DNA from: Takakia lepidozioides
Lineage: Eukaryota; Streptophyta; Takakiopsida; Takakiales; Takakiaceae
Direction of reading: 5' to 3'
DNA length: 64,000 nucleotides
NCBI GenBank assembly: GCA_030704615.1
Contig: CM060732.1
Span: 71,531,053 to 71,595,052, forward strand
The notes beneath the pieces were generated by a model. The model did not search any database. It saw nothing but the letters and a program-made list of their open reading frames with translations, and had not been told where the DNA came from. Position numbers and translations under genes: made by a program. The first letter of the stretch is position 1, and each line of letters begins with the position of its first letter. Shown in pieces: positions 10,191 through 22,900 of the stretch.

Positions 10191-13100
10191 AGCAGAAAGC
10201 AAAATACTGGTTGAGAGCGTCTTCAAGCTCCATAATAGTGAATTCTACTTCCAAGGGTAACAATAAATCGCCAGGCCTAGACGGCCTACCAGTGGAGTTC
10301 TATAAGGCCCTTTGGCCAGCAATAGGGTACGATTATCGTGAGATGGCAAACGCTATCAAGGCCGTCGGTGTCATCCACAAGTTATGACGCAGGGGGTCAT
10401 CACACTTCTTTTTAAAAAAGGAGACAGGGCCAGCATTGGAGACTACAGGCCAATCACTCTCCTCAATGTTGCCTATAAAATCATTGCGAAATCCCTGGCT
10501 CTCGTCTTCAGCCCCTTCTCCCAACAGCCATTAGAACAGGCCAAGCTGGGTTTATCAAGGGTACATATATTCTAGACAATGTTCTCTTGGCGCAAGAGGC
10601 TTCCAACTTCGCATCCGCTTTTGGCCAAGCCTTGGCCCTCTGGCTATTGGATTTTGAAAAAGCATTTGACAGAGTGGACTGGTCTTTCCTCACGACAGTA
10701 CTCCGCAAATCTGGTCTGCCAGAGGGCTTCTGTCAGTGGGTTCACATTTTGCTAAATGGTGCCTCAAGCAGACTGATAGTCAATGGCCACCTCTCCAAAC
10801 CCTTCCCTCTGCAAAGGTCGATCAGGCAAGGATGCCCTCTAGCCCCATTCCTTTTCCTTTTCATGGCGGATGCATTGGGCTACATGCTAGAAGCCAACCC
10901 CATGGTCAAAGGGCTTAAAATCCAAAATCCCAGAACCTGCCAATGCACGGAGGTAAAGGACTCCATGTTCGTCGACGACACCTTCCTTCTGATGGAAGCT
11001 TCTCCCTCATCTCTATCTGCTGCAGAAAAAACACTCATGGAATTTTGTGCTGTCTCCGGGTTTAAGGTCAATTGGTCAAAGACCAGAGCCCTTTTGTTGG
11101 GAGACACCTCTAGATCTACAATCGGGGTTTTGCCAACCTGGGGGGATCACTTAGGTCTCGTCTGGCTTAAGGATGGTGAGACTACTAAGTTGCTAGGCCA
11201 TACATTTGGTATCAATATCTTTGAAGAGCAACGATTAGGCCCAACCATCCAAAACCTCAAGAGGCAGCTAGCTTATTGGGGCTCGCGTTATCTTTCCATT
11301 ACTGGAAGAGCTTTGGCTGCCAACCAAGTCCTTCGAGCAAGTATTTGGTACTTTGCTTCCTGTTGGGTCCCCAACTCCACAACAATCAAGGAGGTTAAGA
11401 GGTGCATCAGGAATTTCATATGGGGGGCCACAGACTCTACACAAAACAAGCGACCCCAGGTAGCCTGGCATCAAATCTGCCTTCCGAAGAAGCTGGGGGG
11501 GTTGGGAGTGCTTGATCCGGACACCCAAATCAAGGCTCTTTGGGAAAATGGCTCCCAAGATTTCTTGGGCCAAAAGGGGGTTGGTAGAAGCTCATTATTT
11601 CATCCTCCTCTCCTCTTCAGACCTCCATCTGGTCAGCTTCCTACTGTTGGATCACCCAGGGCTTCAACCATAAGTCCCCAGGCTCTCCTCTATGGGCTGC
11701 ATGGACTGCTTCAGGACCTTTCTCAAGAAACAGGAACCGGCTACCTTTCATGAAGTATTGAGGCAAAATCTCTTTCTGAACTCTCACATTCTAGTTGTTG
11801 AGGAAATGAGTCAGGTTAAGAGATGGGCAGGATGGGAAGCCAGCGGTGTCTCCACTGTAAAGAACCTTTGGGATACCACACCTGACTCCTTGGAGCAGGC
11901 TCTGGGAGCCCGTCACCTGAGGGCTGGAATCTCTTCCATCATTGCCTCCATCTCAGACTCGTGGAAACTGATACTAAGAGATGGACCAGCTCCCCTCTCC
12001 CCTCATAGCTGGGTTCTCTCTAATTCCCCTTCTCCTCAAGTCCTCTACCTTACGGAAGCTCTGGACGACCTCATCTCGGGCTATGCCTTCAAGGTGGATG
12101 ACTTCTCCGGAATTCTTACCCTGTCATCTCTCCAATCCATTACTCTCCCCTCCGCTTCAGCCACTGTTGCCCGGGTCTGTCTTTGGTCAAGCCCATCGAA
12201 GATCCTTAATCCCGCTGTCCCTATGGACTCTGCCCTCATTCCATGGCTAAATCGTAACACATTCACACTGATAGGAGGCTCTGACATCCTTGCCATGCAA
12301 TTAGACCCGGCTGATTGGAAGTGGGCTTTCGGAAACGAACTCTTACCCTTCTTCTCATACACTGCCAATAAAGCATAAAGGGCCTTGCTTGATGCCAAAC
12401 CATTATCGGACAAATGGAATGGCAGATGGGATCAATAAAACTTCACTGATGAAAACTGGAAATCCATCTGGGGTCTAATCTGGAGAAAATGCAAGCCAGC
12501 AAAGATCAGCGTGTTTTTGTGGCAAGTTGCCAATAGGGTTATCAAAGTTGGGCAATTTCTAAACTTTGCGGATGCACTACTCTGTCAATGTTATACCATA
12601 GGTAATTGAAACCATGGAGCACTGCCTCTTGCACTGCGTGGCCCCCACCGCCATCTGGCCCTTGGTGCACACATTTTATAGAACTTGGGGACATCTGCCT
12701 ACCTCTTCTGTGGCTATCTTGCTAAATTATAACCAGACTCGGAAAACTGTGGCATCTAACTGTCCGGTTTTGGAGACCTTGAGAAGCTCTACTCTTTGGT
12801 ATTTATGGAGATGCTGTTGTGCATGGGCCCTTGGCAATGAAAATACCTCTCCATCGGCCCTCCTTTACCTCTATATTCTTTGATCTTACTGTGGCTGCTA
12901 AGAAGGCTTGGGCGAAATTGTGTGCACAGAGGTCGCCAGGAAGCCTGAGTGTTAGCCAACACTCCTCCAGGCCTTCAGAGGGACTTGGGGGAAGGAGGGA
13001 CTCATTTGTAGTTGCGATTTTGATCTCTCCTGCGCTTGGGCGAATAGACCTCCTTCATGCTGGCAGGGGTTCAGATCCGGCCTCTTCAGGGCGTCCCCGG

Positions 13101-13600
13101 AGTTTGACGGCTCTGATATTAATTGGAAGCATGTCAGGGCCTCCTCCATGGCAAAGCCGCACTTTCATAGATAGATAGCTCTTCTTGCTTTGAAGGTTGT
13201 CATAAGGCTGTTCACACGGGGAACCCATGCATGATAACTTAAAACGGTGTTACTCTCTTTCCAGAACGGAAGACTCTGAAATCATTGTGCCAAATGAAGG
13301 CCCGATTGACCAGCAATCAGTGCATGGATCCCCGCACCGGGGTGTTGAATTTCTGCTCATTGCAGGAGCCATGGTCTGGGAGAAGAATCTAAAGAAAAAG
13401 AAGGGAGAAGAGTGAGTGAAGGAGAAGGAATTGTGAGGAGGGTGAAATGTGGGAGATTGTTGAACTAGTAGAGGGAGAGAGAGGGGCGTAGAGGAGAGAA
13501 GTGGCAAAGACAGCCGGAAGGGTTTTAATTTTTTTTCCTTCAATAATTTTAATAAAGCTCCAAAGAGCTTCATCCCACTTCTCAAAAAAAAAAAAAAAAC
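10190..13600 (+). mobile_element. 5'-truncated LINE (L1-like non-LTR retrotransposon)
   Basis: The element starts inside reverse transcriptase with SPGLDGLPVEFY (about 10270-10310) and has no endonuclease, the usual 5' truncation of target-primed insertion. It runs through reverse transcriptase and a zinc-binding module. It ends with AATAAAG near 13550 and a run of about 17 A at 13584-13600. Flanking DNA on both sides contains CATCAT and TTTTTAAGCTGCC repeats. I could not define a clear target duplication. Confidence 0.85.
10384..12660 (+). pseudogene. LINE ORF2: reverse transcriptase and zf-RVT module
   Basis: Reverse-transcriptase signatures are ITLLFKKGDRASIGDYRPITLLN (about 10390-10465, shown here as two adjoining motifs), LLDFEKAFDRVDW (motif A, about 10640-10680), IRQGCPLAPFLF (motif B, about 10820-10860) and MFVDDTFLLM (motif C, about 10965-10995; the usual second residue is Ala). 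A C-terminal KISVFLWQVANRV segment and HCLLHCVAPTAIWPL (about 12500-12665) match the zf-RVT zinc module of plant L1 elements. At least two frame changes (near 10575 and 11550-11690) and several stops make it non-functional. Confidence 0.87.
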
Positions 13601-16600
13601 ACAAAACAAAACTGAATTTTGAAAAACGTTATCATCGCCACATCATCATCATCATTTTTAAGCTGCCCTAGAAAAGGAGAAACTGAATTTTTAGAATCGT
13701 TTTTGCGAATGTGCTCAAAATATTACTTTATTCCTTTCTTTAGTTTCTTCACTGATTCAATGTAAATGTTACAGCACTTATATATATAAAAGAAAGGGAG
13801 TGGATACCCTTGAACTTTATAAAAAGGGTGGACAAGATGTCCCAATAGTACAAGAAGGAAAAAAATACCCTTTGTGAAAGTGCCATAGTTGTGTTGGAGC
13901 AAGTGTTTTTTCCTTTTTTCAAAAGACTGGTGGAACACCCGACAAGGCACCAGGATTTGACTGTTAGTGACCAGAGTGACTACTTCAGTCAACAATGTCC
14001 AAGAAAATGTAATGGGTTCAATGTAATGGGACGGTTGTATTCAAGCAATATAAAAAATGTGGAAATGGGTTTTTAAAAAATTTAATACAGAACAGGGGAT
14101 CCACAGGGGAAACGGTTCTTTTGGAAAAGGATAGGACGTTGCAAACATCAAGCCAAAAGATGTTTGCATTTAAGGAAAAACATTTCAGCAATTTCGAGAA
14201 AAATAAAAGACAATGATGTGGCACTTTGGACCCTATTCCTCCTCTACGCTAAAACTAGTCTTCTACTTTCGTGTATAGGGTTGCAGTCCCTGAATGCCTC
14301 ATTGCTCATGAATGAAAATTTTCCCCCTCCTTTACTTTATAATTTAAGGAAAAAAACAAATCGCTTTAACTTGGGCATAAGTACGAGACAACATTCATCC
14401 AAAGTTCAGTGACATGCTGAGCTCATCCGCCGTGGTATGGATGTTGGACAGCTCTGTTAGCAAGTTCCAAACTCAAGAAGTAAGTAATGACGAGGCAGCG
14501 ACGCAGTAAATGTGAATTGGCAAACGAGTGATGGCTAAAAGTAGCAACTTACTAATGCTGGCACCCCGCATTCAAGTTACCGCGCTGTCATCTAGGAAAC
14601 CCCATCAGGCGTAAGTGCGCGGCCGCTGTTTGGCCGGGCCGATGGAAACGCCCGCGAGCAGAATGTCGGGCCGGGTCAGAGCTGACCCCGGTGATGCGCA
14701 CGTGCCTTGCTGGCTACAGCCTGGCACCGTGCACAACCGCTTGCAGCCGGTCACCCCTGCGACATTGCGACGAGGTTTAGCGACTGTTGCATAATTGCTA
14801 GACGTGTTCATCCATGGATGACAACCTGCGGCCGCCTCATCCTATCATTACCTGGGCACTGCCCCGACTGCCCTAGCCGACGAATGAGATTATTATTTAT
14901 CGATGGGAACGGATCCCAATACCTGAAAATAATGTGTATGGATGATGTTGGAATCTCACAGAAGTTACTGTTCTAGACGTAAGATTTTTCAATAAAGTCT
15001 TGCTGAAAAAGTGGTAAAGGTATGCATAGCTGGGGAGGTGGGGCCCCAGAAGAATTGCAGAGTGGGGGCCTAAAAAATGCCTGCTTGAGCTTCACTAATG
15101 GGCACACAAGGGCATTGCATGTTGGTAACAATTACCCAAAAAAATATCCGGAAAGTTGCAACCTAGTAAGTTCATAGTTCATAGTCCCTCTTTCTTCTTT
15201 TAAAAAAAAAAAAGGTTCATAGTAATAAGTTAGGGAGTGGAATTTTTTTGTTAGGGATATAAGCGAGACAATCCCGATTCCCAAGGTGAAGAAGGATATG
15301 GCTCCAGGGTGTCTCCCATCAAATAAATATAGTGGACAAAAGGTGGAAAGGACAGAGAAGAGAGATGGGCAAAAGTGGGTCAGGGCCGGGATGACCGCCT
15401 CGGAATGTTTTCTCGGGAAGGACAGTCACACAACCGGCAACTAAGTTACTGCGACCCGTGCTGGCCGCCGGTCGGGCTTGTCGGGCTCTTCACCCCCTGC
15501 AGCCAGTCACCCCGGCGGCTTGCGTCCTTGTTGTCGATGCAGCGACCGGGCGTGGCCGGTCGCCGCGCGGGCCCGCGCGCCCGGTATCTAGGTACGCTTG
15601 TCGCGTCCTGCCGCCGCCGGCGACGGGTCAGGCGCGGGGGATGAACCTCGGCTGCAGAAGTCGATGAATGTATGGATTTGATGCATGGATGAATGGATAA
15701 GGGTGGGATTTCTCAGTTGGCGAAACCGGGTGCCCCGGTCCGAGGGCAGCGGCGGCGCCCGGTGGACGGGAATCCCCGGCACTGGTCGGGAAGTGACCCG
15801 CGCGCGGGAATCCGGGACCGTTGGGCAGCCGCCGGGCGGACCGACGGTCGAGGGGTGTGGCGGCCAGGCTCTGCCGCGCTTCATGTGCCGGCTGCGTGTC
15901 TGCGTTTGTGTGTGTCTCTGTGAGAGTACTTACGTTGATGTCAGCGTGTCTGATCAGGTGCGAGGTTGGCTTGCATCTGGGAGCATTCGTCCAGCTGTTT
16001 TTTGAATCTCGCAGGGGAAATGGATTGGGAGGATGCCAGGCTAAATGCAGGCTTCATTCAAACTTCGACCCTGATCATTACCCAAATGTTTCTTTTTTGT
16101 TTTGTATTTTTGGAATGTCTATGTCCCCTAGTGGCTGATATTTTGGGGTAGTTTATTTAATGATTCCAGTGGGAGGAACAAGGGGGAGTGGGGCCAGCAC
16201 CAGCTGGCTGTGTCCTGTGTCCCACCTGCGTCCCACTGCGTCCCACCTTTCGGAAAACAGCAAGGAAGCCATCACGCGCACACCCTGCTGCACAGACACA
16301 AGCAGAGATGGATGATGTGAGCGCGAGTACGGGGGCGGAGATATGCGATCTGCGAGTAATAAGTGAGGGAGGGGGGCATCGCAGTGAATGCAGTGTGCGG
16401 GTGATGATCGCGCGCTTCGCTTTTCAAATGCTTCCCGCGCAGCGACGTACGTCGCAACTGACGGAGCCGGCTGGCTGGCCGTGAGGCGACCGGCTATAGC
16501 GGGTGGCGTGCTCCCGGAACGTAGTGTCAAGGGTGTCAGGCACATGCCGCCCTGTCACGGCTACAGGTACGTCTCTCACCGGCTAGCAGGTACGGGGCGA

Positions 16601-19170
16601 CTGGCTATCGGCTGTTAGTCGCGCGTCTAGTGCACGCAGTCCTTGCACGTACGTCTGGCAGGGGCAGGTAGTACCTCCGCTGGAACAGATCGTATGTACT
16701 GTGGTATTTGTGTATTTGTACTGGGGATGGATGATATTCTGGTCATACTGGAAATATTCTCGTAACATGCATAGACAGTCGAGAAATGTACGGCTCAATT
16801 AATCAATCCATTTTTAAATATTTTTTTAATCTCTTTATCCATATATATTATCTGATGTCCCACAAAAAAATCCCCTGTTTCCTCCAAAACAAGAGGAAAA
16901 AAAAAGAAAAAAGAAATGTTCCTGGAAGGTCACTGGCCTCACAAATGGCATATGCAAGCACAAGTAGGTTGAGAAAAAAGAGGAGAAAAGAAAGTAGGGA
17001 GTGTGGAGGTAGGGAGAGTCCATTCAAGCATTCATGGCTGCTTTATGGGCGGGACAATGATTCAGTCATTCAGGCCCTACACTCAGGCACCAGTCCTGTT
17101 GGACAGGTCCCATCGGACGGCAAGCCAACAAAGATTACCGTACGCTATCAGAGATTTCAATTTTTTCGAATTCGGCACTTCCGCGTATATAGTATTTCTG
17201 AAATTTGGATATTGCTACGGCTGCTCCGTCTCCTCCTCCTCGCATCTGGCTTTGCTCTCGCAATAATCTTTTTACTGTACATACCCAAGATCACGGAAAG
17301 GATTAATGGGTGTAGCTTTCAGCAGAGACCCTTGTTATTGATGCTTTACATCCTTGCAGCGAGATCCTTGCGACTGCCAGGACCCTTAATTAACAAGAAG
17401 GCACAGGCACGTCATCTCAGATTCAATTCATTTCCTATTTTGTCTACAACCTTATGAATTTGGATAGGAGAGTAGCTGCGGAGACTCTTAGCAACCTTGG
17501 AATTTATGCATTGCAGTTTGCAAACGTTTTAGTTGTACGACGTTAGCAGCATTGGCTAGTTAATTTGCTCGGTGGAATGTCGAAACAGACTTCAGATGAC
17601 ATTACAGCTTGCAGGCTTTTCTGACTCCATGCGTTCGACAGCCTGGTCATGTCAAGCCTGCAATTTCTGAACCCGGACTGTAATCCAGGTTTGGTTTTCT
17701 TTGGCAAGCTTTTGCTTCAAACTGCCATTCAAACCTCCAGAGCAGGATCATCAAATCGTTCTGTAGAGGTGCCATCCCAAGCTTGCATCCGCAGGTGAAA
17801 GTGATTTGGAAATTAAGCGATGCTGGAATGACATCAGAGTTTTGGTAGAAGATTAAAATTCTTTCAATGCGAAGCGTTTAGCCTCTCGCTATGGTAGAAG
17901 TCCTCTTCTTCTCCTGTGGGCGATTAAGGATTCACGGTTCCGGTGTAAAGACAGGATTCCACCTTTGCATACCTCTCTGGATTTGAACGAGGGCGGGTAC
18001 ATATAATCCATAACATATAAGTAGGTATGAACATAAATCTGATCCAATAATCTTCGTAGGTCTTGCTGGTTAGGACCACCACCTCCTCAAGCGAGGGGCA
18101 AACAGATGCAGACTCGGGCATCCGGCAGGCCCTGTTCCTAAACTCTGTTTCGGAATCCCCGAAAACAATTCATACTAAATTCGGCTAAGTCTATAAAGTT
18201 TCCCAGATCCGTCTTCTCGTACACTGAATAACATGAAACTCAGCTTTCGTTTACACAAATGCTAATTCATCCATCGAAGGTTCAGCGTCAAACTTTTTCG
18301 GGATCCATCTACGTGGCTTTGACCAAACAACGTGTGTTCAGCAACGTGATTTCGGCCGAGCTCCATGCTGCCCTACATATCCAACATGCCATGCAAGCAT
18401 GTTCTACATTCGCACTGTGCACCGGACCCCACTAGTTATCGTGCGATGACCCACAAAACCGACAGTGCTACACAATCCTAGCGACTTAATCCTAAACAAC
18501 ATGATGGGCTAGTTTAGTTAGTTGATATCCACTTGCTTTCTCCGCACTCTAGCAGACAGCTACATCATAGTCGCGCCGTTATAGCAACAGTCCAGCCTCC
18601 GAGGGAATTTCTCGGCCTACGCAGCGTGATGCACAAACCTGCCCTGTCGTGGGCCCAACGCATAATCTCGTTGAATTTCTCTTCTCGCTCGTGAGTTCTA
18701 GAAGTTCTCGCACTCAACCAATTCTTTTCCTCTTTTCTTTGAAACCAAATCGATCATAATTCAGTTGTCAGTCGTCCCTTGTTTTGGATGAATGTCGTGG
18801 AATTAAATTGGCAAGCAGTGCATCAAGGCTCCATAAATGGCAACAGTGAAGATGAAACTCGAATAGTAGAAAGTGAGGCCAAACTTACGCAGGCTGCTCA
18901 TAACTAATCTGTCCACGCTTTTGGGAGGCCTGCCAGACAGCCATCAATGCTGCTGCACAGCCCCACCCAGCCTAGCAACCAGGAACCAGTCCTCCTTGAC
19001 TTTTCTATTTATCCAGATTTTTCAAAATAACTTAGTGTTTTTTTATGAATTACCTCAATTAAGGTAGTTCCTCTCTTTGCTAGTCCTGATGGTAGTAAGA
19101 GAAATAGGTATAGGATACGGAGTACGTCGATGGATATTTACTAGTGAAGAGTGAGTTACTAGTTACTAGC
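13600..19170. other. Intergenic region without a recognised gene
   Basis: No open frame here has a recognisable domain. 13600-15300 is AT-rich with TTTTTAAGCTGCC at about 13650. 15370-16650 is GC-rich with CpG-dense stretches (for example 15550-15640 and 15735-15850), a (GT)n-like patch near 15905 and AT-rich edges. It could be an unannotated promoter or the decayed GC-rich end of a transposon. 16800-19170 shows nothing I can name. Confidence 0.4.
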
Positions 19171-19955
19171 TACTGGCACGATCAGCCGACCCTCTTCCCC
19201 CTCGCCTCCCCCTTCTTTCTCTTCCTGGCGACCACGCTCGTTCTCCCTCATTTCTCTTCTCCGTTGCGAGTGCCATATCAGGGCTTACAAGTGTGCTCGA
19301 TCTCGTCCTGTTGTATCAATTTTTCCTTCTCAGAGTATTAAGGCATAGTTTGTCATTTCTTCGTTCTCAATCTGTGCTTGTTTGTGTCAAATTCGTTCGG
19401 AGACCTTCTTTTGTGCTGCGAAGGTAAAATTTCATGCCTGTTTATACGTGTGATATCTTTATCAATATTCGTCTTTTCGTCGCTCTCTTTACTCCCTTCG
19501 TTTCCCCTGTTTTGTTCATTTTTCTGTCCTCCTGTTTCTCTGGCGCGGCTGGCCATGTCTCTCTCGCTTCTTCCTTTTTTGTTTCCACTCTGTGATGGCT
19601 TGTCCAGTAAAGGGAAGCCTTTCGTAGTCTTCTTGCATTTTTTTTACGGGTACGGTGTTTGTTATGCTCTACAACTTTTAGTCTGTATCCCTCTCTTTGG
19701 TCTTGTTGCATTTTTATAGTGCGGTATGCCCGTGGTGTATAATCCCCTGGCAGGCCTCGGATGTTCGGGTTCCTTTTATGACCTTCACATCCTTGTCTTT
19801 CTATCCGCTTGCGGTTCAATATTGCGGTTCAATGTTGAGTTTTTTCTGAGTTCGCTATTTTTCTGTGTTTTGGTCATATCTTCTTCGTTCTTGCAATTGT
19901 ACTCTCGTCTTCTGGTGTGACTCTGTTGTATTTCTGGACGTTTCTTCGTTCTTAG
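19170..19955 (+). other. Probable 5' UTR exon and first intron of the DCD gene
   Basis: A CT-rich leader-like stretch (about 19185-19422) ends at a splice donor GTAAAA (19423 on). T-rich sequence follows, to a pyrimidine-rich acceptor TTCGTTCTTAG ending at 19955. The next exon carries the start codon at 19964. This is inferred from composition and splice-site shape only. Confidence 0.4.
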
Positions 19956-19963
19956 GGGAAGTC

Positions 19964-22900
19964 ATGGACCAGTTGCAATCCTTTTTTAACATTCCTCGGT
20001 ATGTAGGTGTGACGTTGAGATTTGTCTAATTTCTTGAAGGCTTTTCAAAGTTTTCATCTGATCCTTGCCCTCCCGGTGTCACTTTCTACCTTCCTTCTGT
20101 GTCAATTCTCCTATCAATTGACCTGCTTCATGGAGGTGGTCTTTTCCAAGACTGACACTATTCGGTGTGGATTGATGTTACAGATTGCTGCTGTAAAGAG
20201 GTGCTTGCTTCATCTAAATTTGAATCACAGCTCGTCAAAACTTCTCAGTTGGTAGCCTCTCGTATGTGAAACGTTCTCACTTGGAAGTTTGGATCACGTT
20301 TTGAGGAGGGAATACTTTGCAGTTTCGTTCCTTGGTGGAAGGATCATATGTCGGTATATGCAATTAGCTCATTGGTACTCTGAAGATGTTCTGGAGTGCG
20401 GGGGTCTGATTGGATATGAAACGACCTTTCAAAGTCTCCTTCAGAGAACCTATTCTCTGGAAGCTGGCGGGGCGGAACTTCGAGAAAGAGGGACTTCTGG
20501 ATTTCCTTAGGATAGGGAGGTAGAGCGCCTTATCTGAAAAGGGGTTATAAACTTTTTAAAGACTACGTGTGTGTGTGGGGAGACCACGATCCAGAGGTTT
20601 ATGATCACCAGTCTGAACTATTTCGGTGATGTTTGGTTCACCTTTGGATCCAGTGAATATAGCGAGGTGGTAGCTTGATCTTGCACTCTTCCCTGAGATA
20701 AGGCCTCTGCACCAGGTTATAGATCTTCAGCATATTAGCAGGTTTGCGTCGTGGTTGATTGTTCTTGAAAAGAAACGATCTTGTTGGTCATATGATGCAC
20801 GGCAAAATTCACGACTGTATGAGGGTCTAAATGAATATAACAGCAGCTGAAGCTTGGGAGCTCTCAGCCTTTGCCCCTTCCACGCTCCACCGTCGCAGCT
20901 GGTGTTTCCAGGTTTTCTTCAGCAAGTTTCTGGCACTGCTCACCCTCCCTATCTCTCTCAACTGTCTCATTGGTCTATCAACTCAGCACCGCTGGCGAGC
21001 TCATACTCTCTTTGGCAGTTTGGGGAAGGAGTTGAGGGCTGGGCTGGGGGAACTGGGGACCAAAACTGGGCAACCACCCCCACTGCCTCCTCCCTATCTT
21101 ACTACGATCATCATCAACAAGGGATTTTGGAGAGGCGGCCAGGCCAGCAGGCAGATTCGAAATCAGCACCGGGGGTTGATTTTAAACGAAGTGTTGGGGA
21201 GGGTCGTCTGGCTCCAAAGCAAGCAGTTGGAGCAGAGCGTAAGCAACCTTCTGGGGAGCTGAAGACAGCCACAACTCCAATGACAGGAGTGTTCAATGGG
21301 AACACACCATTCCAACTCACCAGCAGCCATGATAAGCGGTTCAAGTCACTTCCCCCGGCAGAGATGCTCCCCAGACACGAGACGTTGGGAGGCTACATAT
21401 TTGTATGCAACAACGACACCATGCAGGAAGATCTGAAGCGCCAGCTTTTCGGTATGTGCTTTCACTTCTAACAAGTTTCTGCGGTGGTTGTGCTCAGGAT
21501 TGGGAAAAGAGGTAACATTTGAAAGGGGCTTAAGAAGGGCAGGGGATGACCCGCAACACAATGTGTGATGAAGAGGGATAAATGATGTGTGTGTGGTTGA
21601 GTGAAGGGTGCAATGTGCTGACTCCTGAATGAGCTGAGGAAGTGTGGAAAGCTGGCTGTAATGACTGGAATGTAGAAGAATGATGCTGTTTGAGCTGTGA
21701 TTTGTTTTTCCTTCCATGCTTTGGAATTGTGTTTTTTTAAGCATGCGGATGCTGAGTGACACCTTGACAGGAGACTCATCTGTGATCTGTTCAAGAATGT
21801 GGTTAGAGCTGCTCTTTATACATGAGAGCTAGCAGATCTTGCTAGCACATTAGTCTGGTTGTACAGATCAGAGGCTTTCTAGTGGATGGACTTGTATAGT
21901 GGACATATCATGATGTAGAAATCTTTTAGACCCTTCAGCTCACTTCCCTCAGAAATAGTGTAGACAGCTTCCTTATCACAAGGTGATGGGACCTGAGGAG
22001 CTGTCTTTCAAAATCTTGTGTACAGTGCAAGCAATGTTGTGAAGTTGGGAAAGCTTCTCTTCCTCCAAGGGTTGCACAGCACGCAAACCGTAAACCTGCT
22101 ATTTGCAATTTGCAATTTGTGGTTATGTGTTGAGCCAAACACAGTTCAGCACAGGTTGGATTTGTATTGCACCCTGCCGCATTTGCTATTTTTCTTGAAG
22201 TTTAGTAAAAGATTTGATAGATTAGTTCATGAAAGACCATTGAAACATGCTGCAACTACTATTTTCTGATTTTATCGAGAGCCATTTCTACATTTTTTCT
22301 TAACACATGCCAATCTGAGATATGTGGTTGTACATGCTGCTTCAGTAGTCAACACTAAGGAAGTCTTTTGTCTAATTGAGTTAAAGCTCTGCCACTTCAG
22401 CAGTTTTGGGGAAGGGAAACTATTTTTCACCTCTTTGATGTATGGCTCAGGATTCCATATTGCCTGCAGGCTATGAATGAATGGAATGCCTTGCTTTTAT
22501 GTTTGCATAGTTGATCATCCTTTGCAGAAAATGAGGGAAATAGGAGGAAATGACAGTCAAGACCCAGAATACATGGCATACAAACTTGAATTCTATTGGT
22601 TGATTAATGTCATAACAAGAGTATCAATCCTTCTTGACTTGCCTGTGCATGTCAGAACTTGAGTTTTACAGTACAACCCCAGCATTATGCATGTGGAGTT
22701 GATGTTTCTTTGCTCCTGGTGAGTGCAGGTTTACCACAGAGGTATCGGGATTCTGTCCGTGCAATTCAGCCGGGCCTTCCTCTCTTTCTGTACAACTATA
22801 CTACCCACCAGCTTCATGGCATTTTTGAGGTAGGCAGAGGCTGCAACTGCTTAACCCCATTGTAGCTCTTGCTCATGTCTCACATGTCACAGGGCTGATT

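Noticed and set aside
15458-16545. Several overlapping open frames in the GC-rich patch
   Set aside because: They occur in four or more frames on both strands, have biased Arg/Gly/Pro composition and no domain, as expected for chance ORFs in GC-rich DNA.
16786-17457. A + strand open frame of about 220 codons
   Set aside because: No domain, mixed composition, hydrophobic stretches typical of AT/TC-rich DNA, and no splice or neighbour support.
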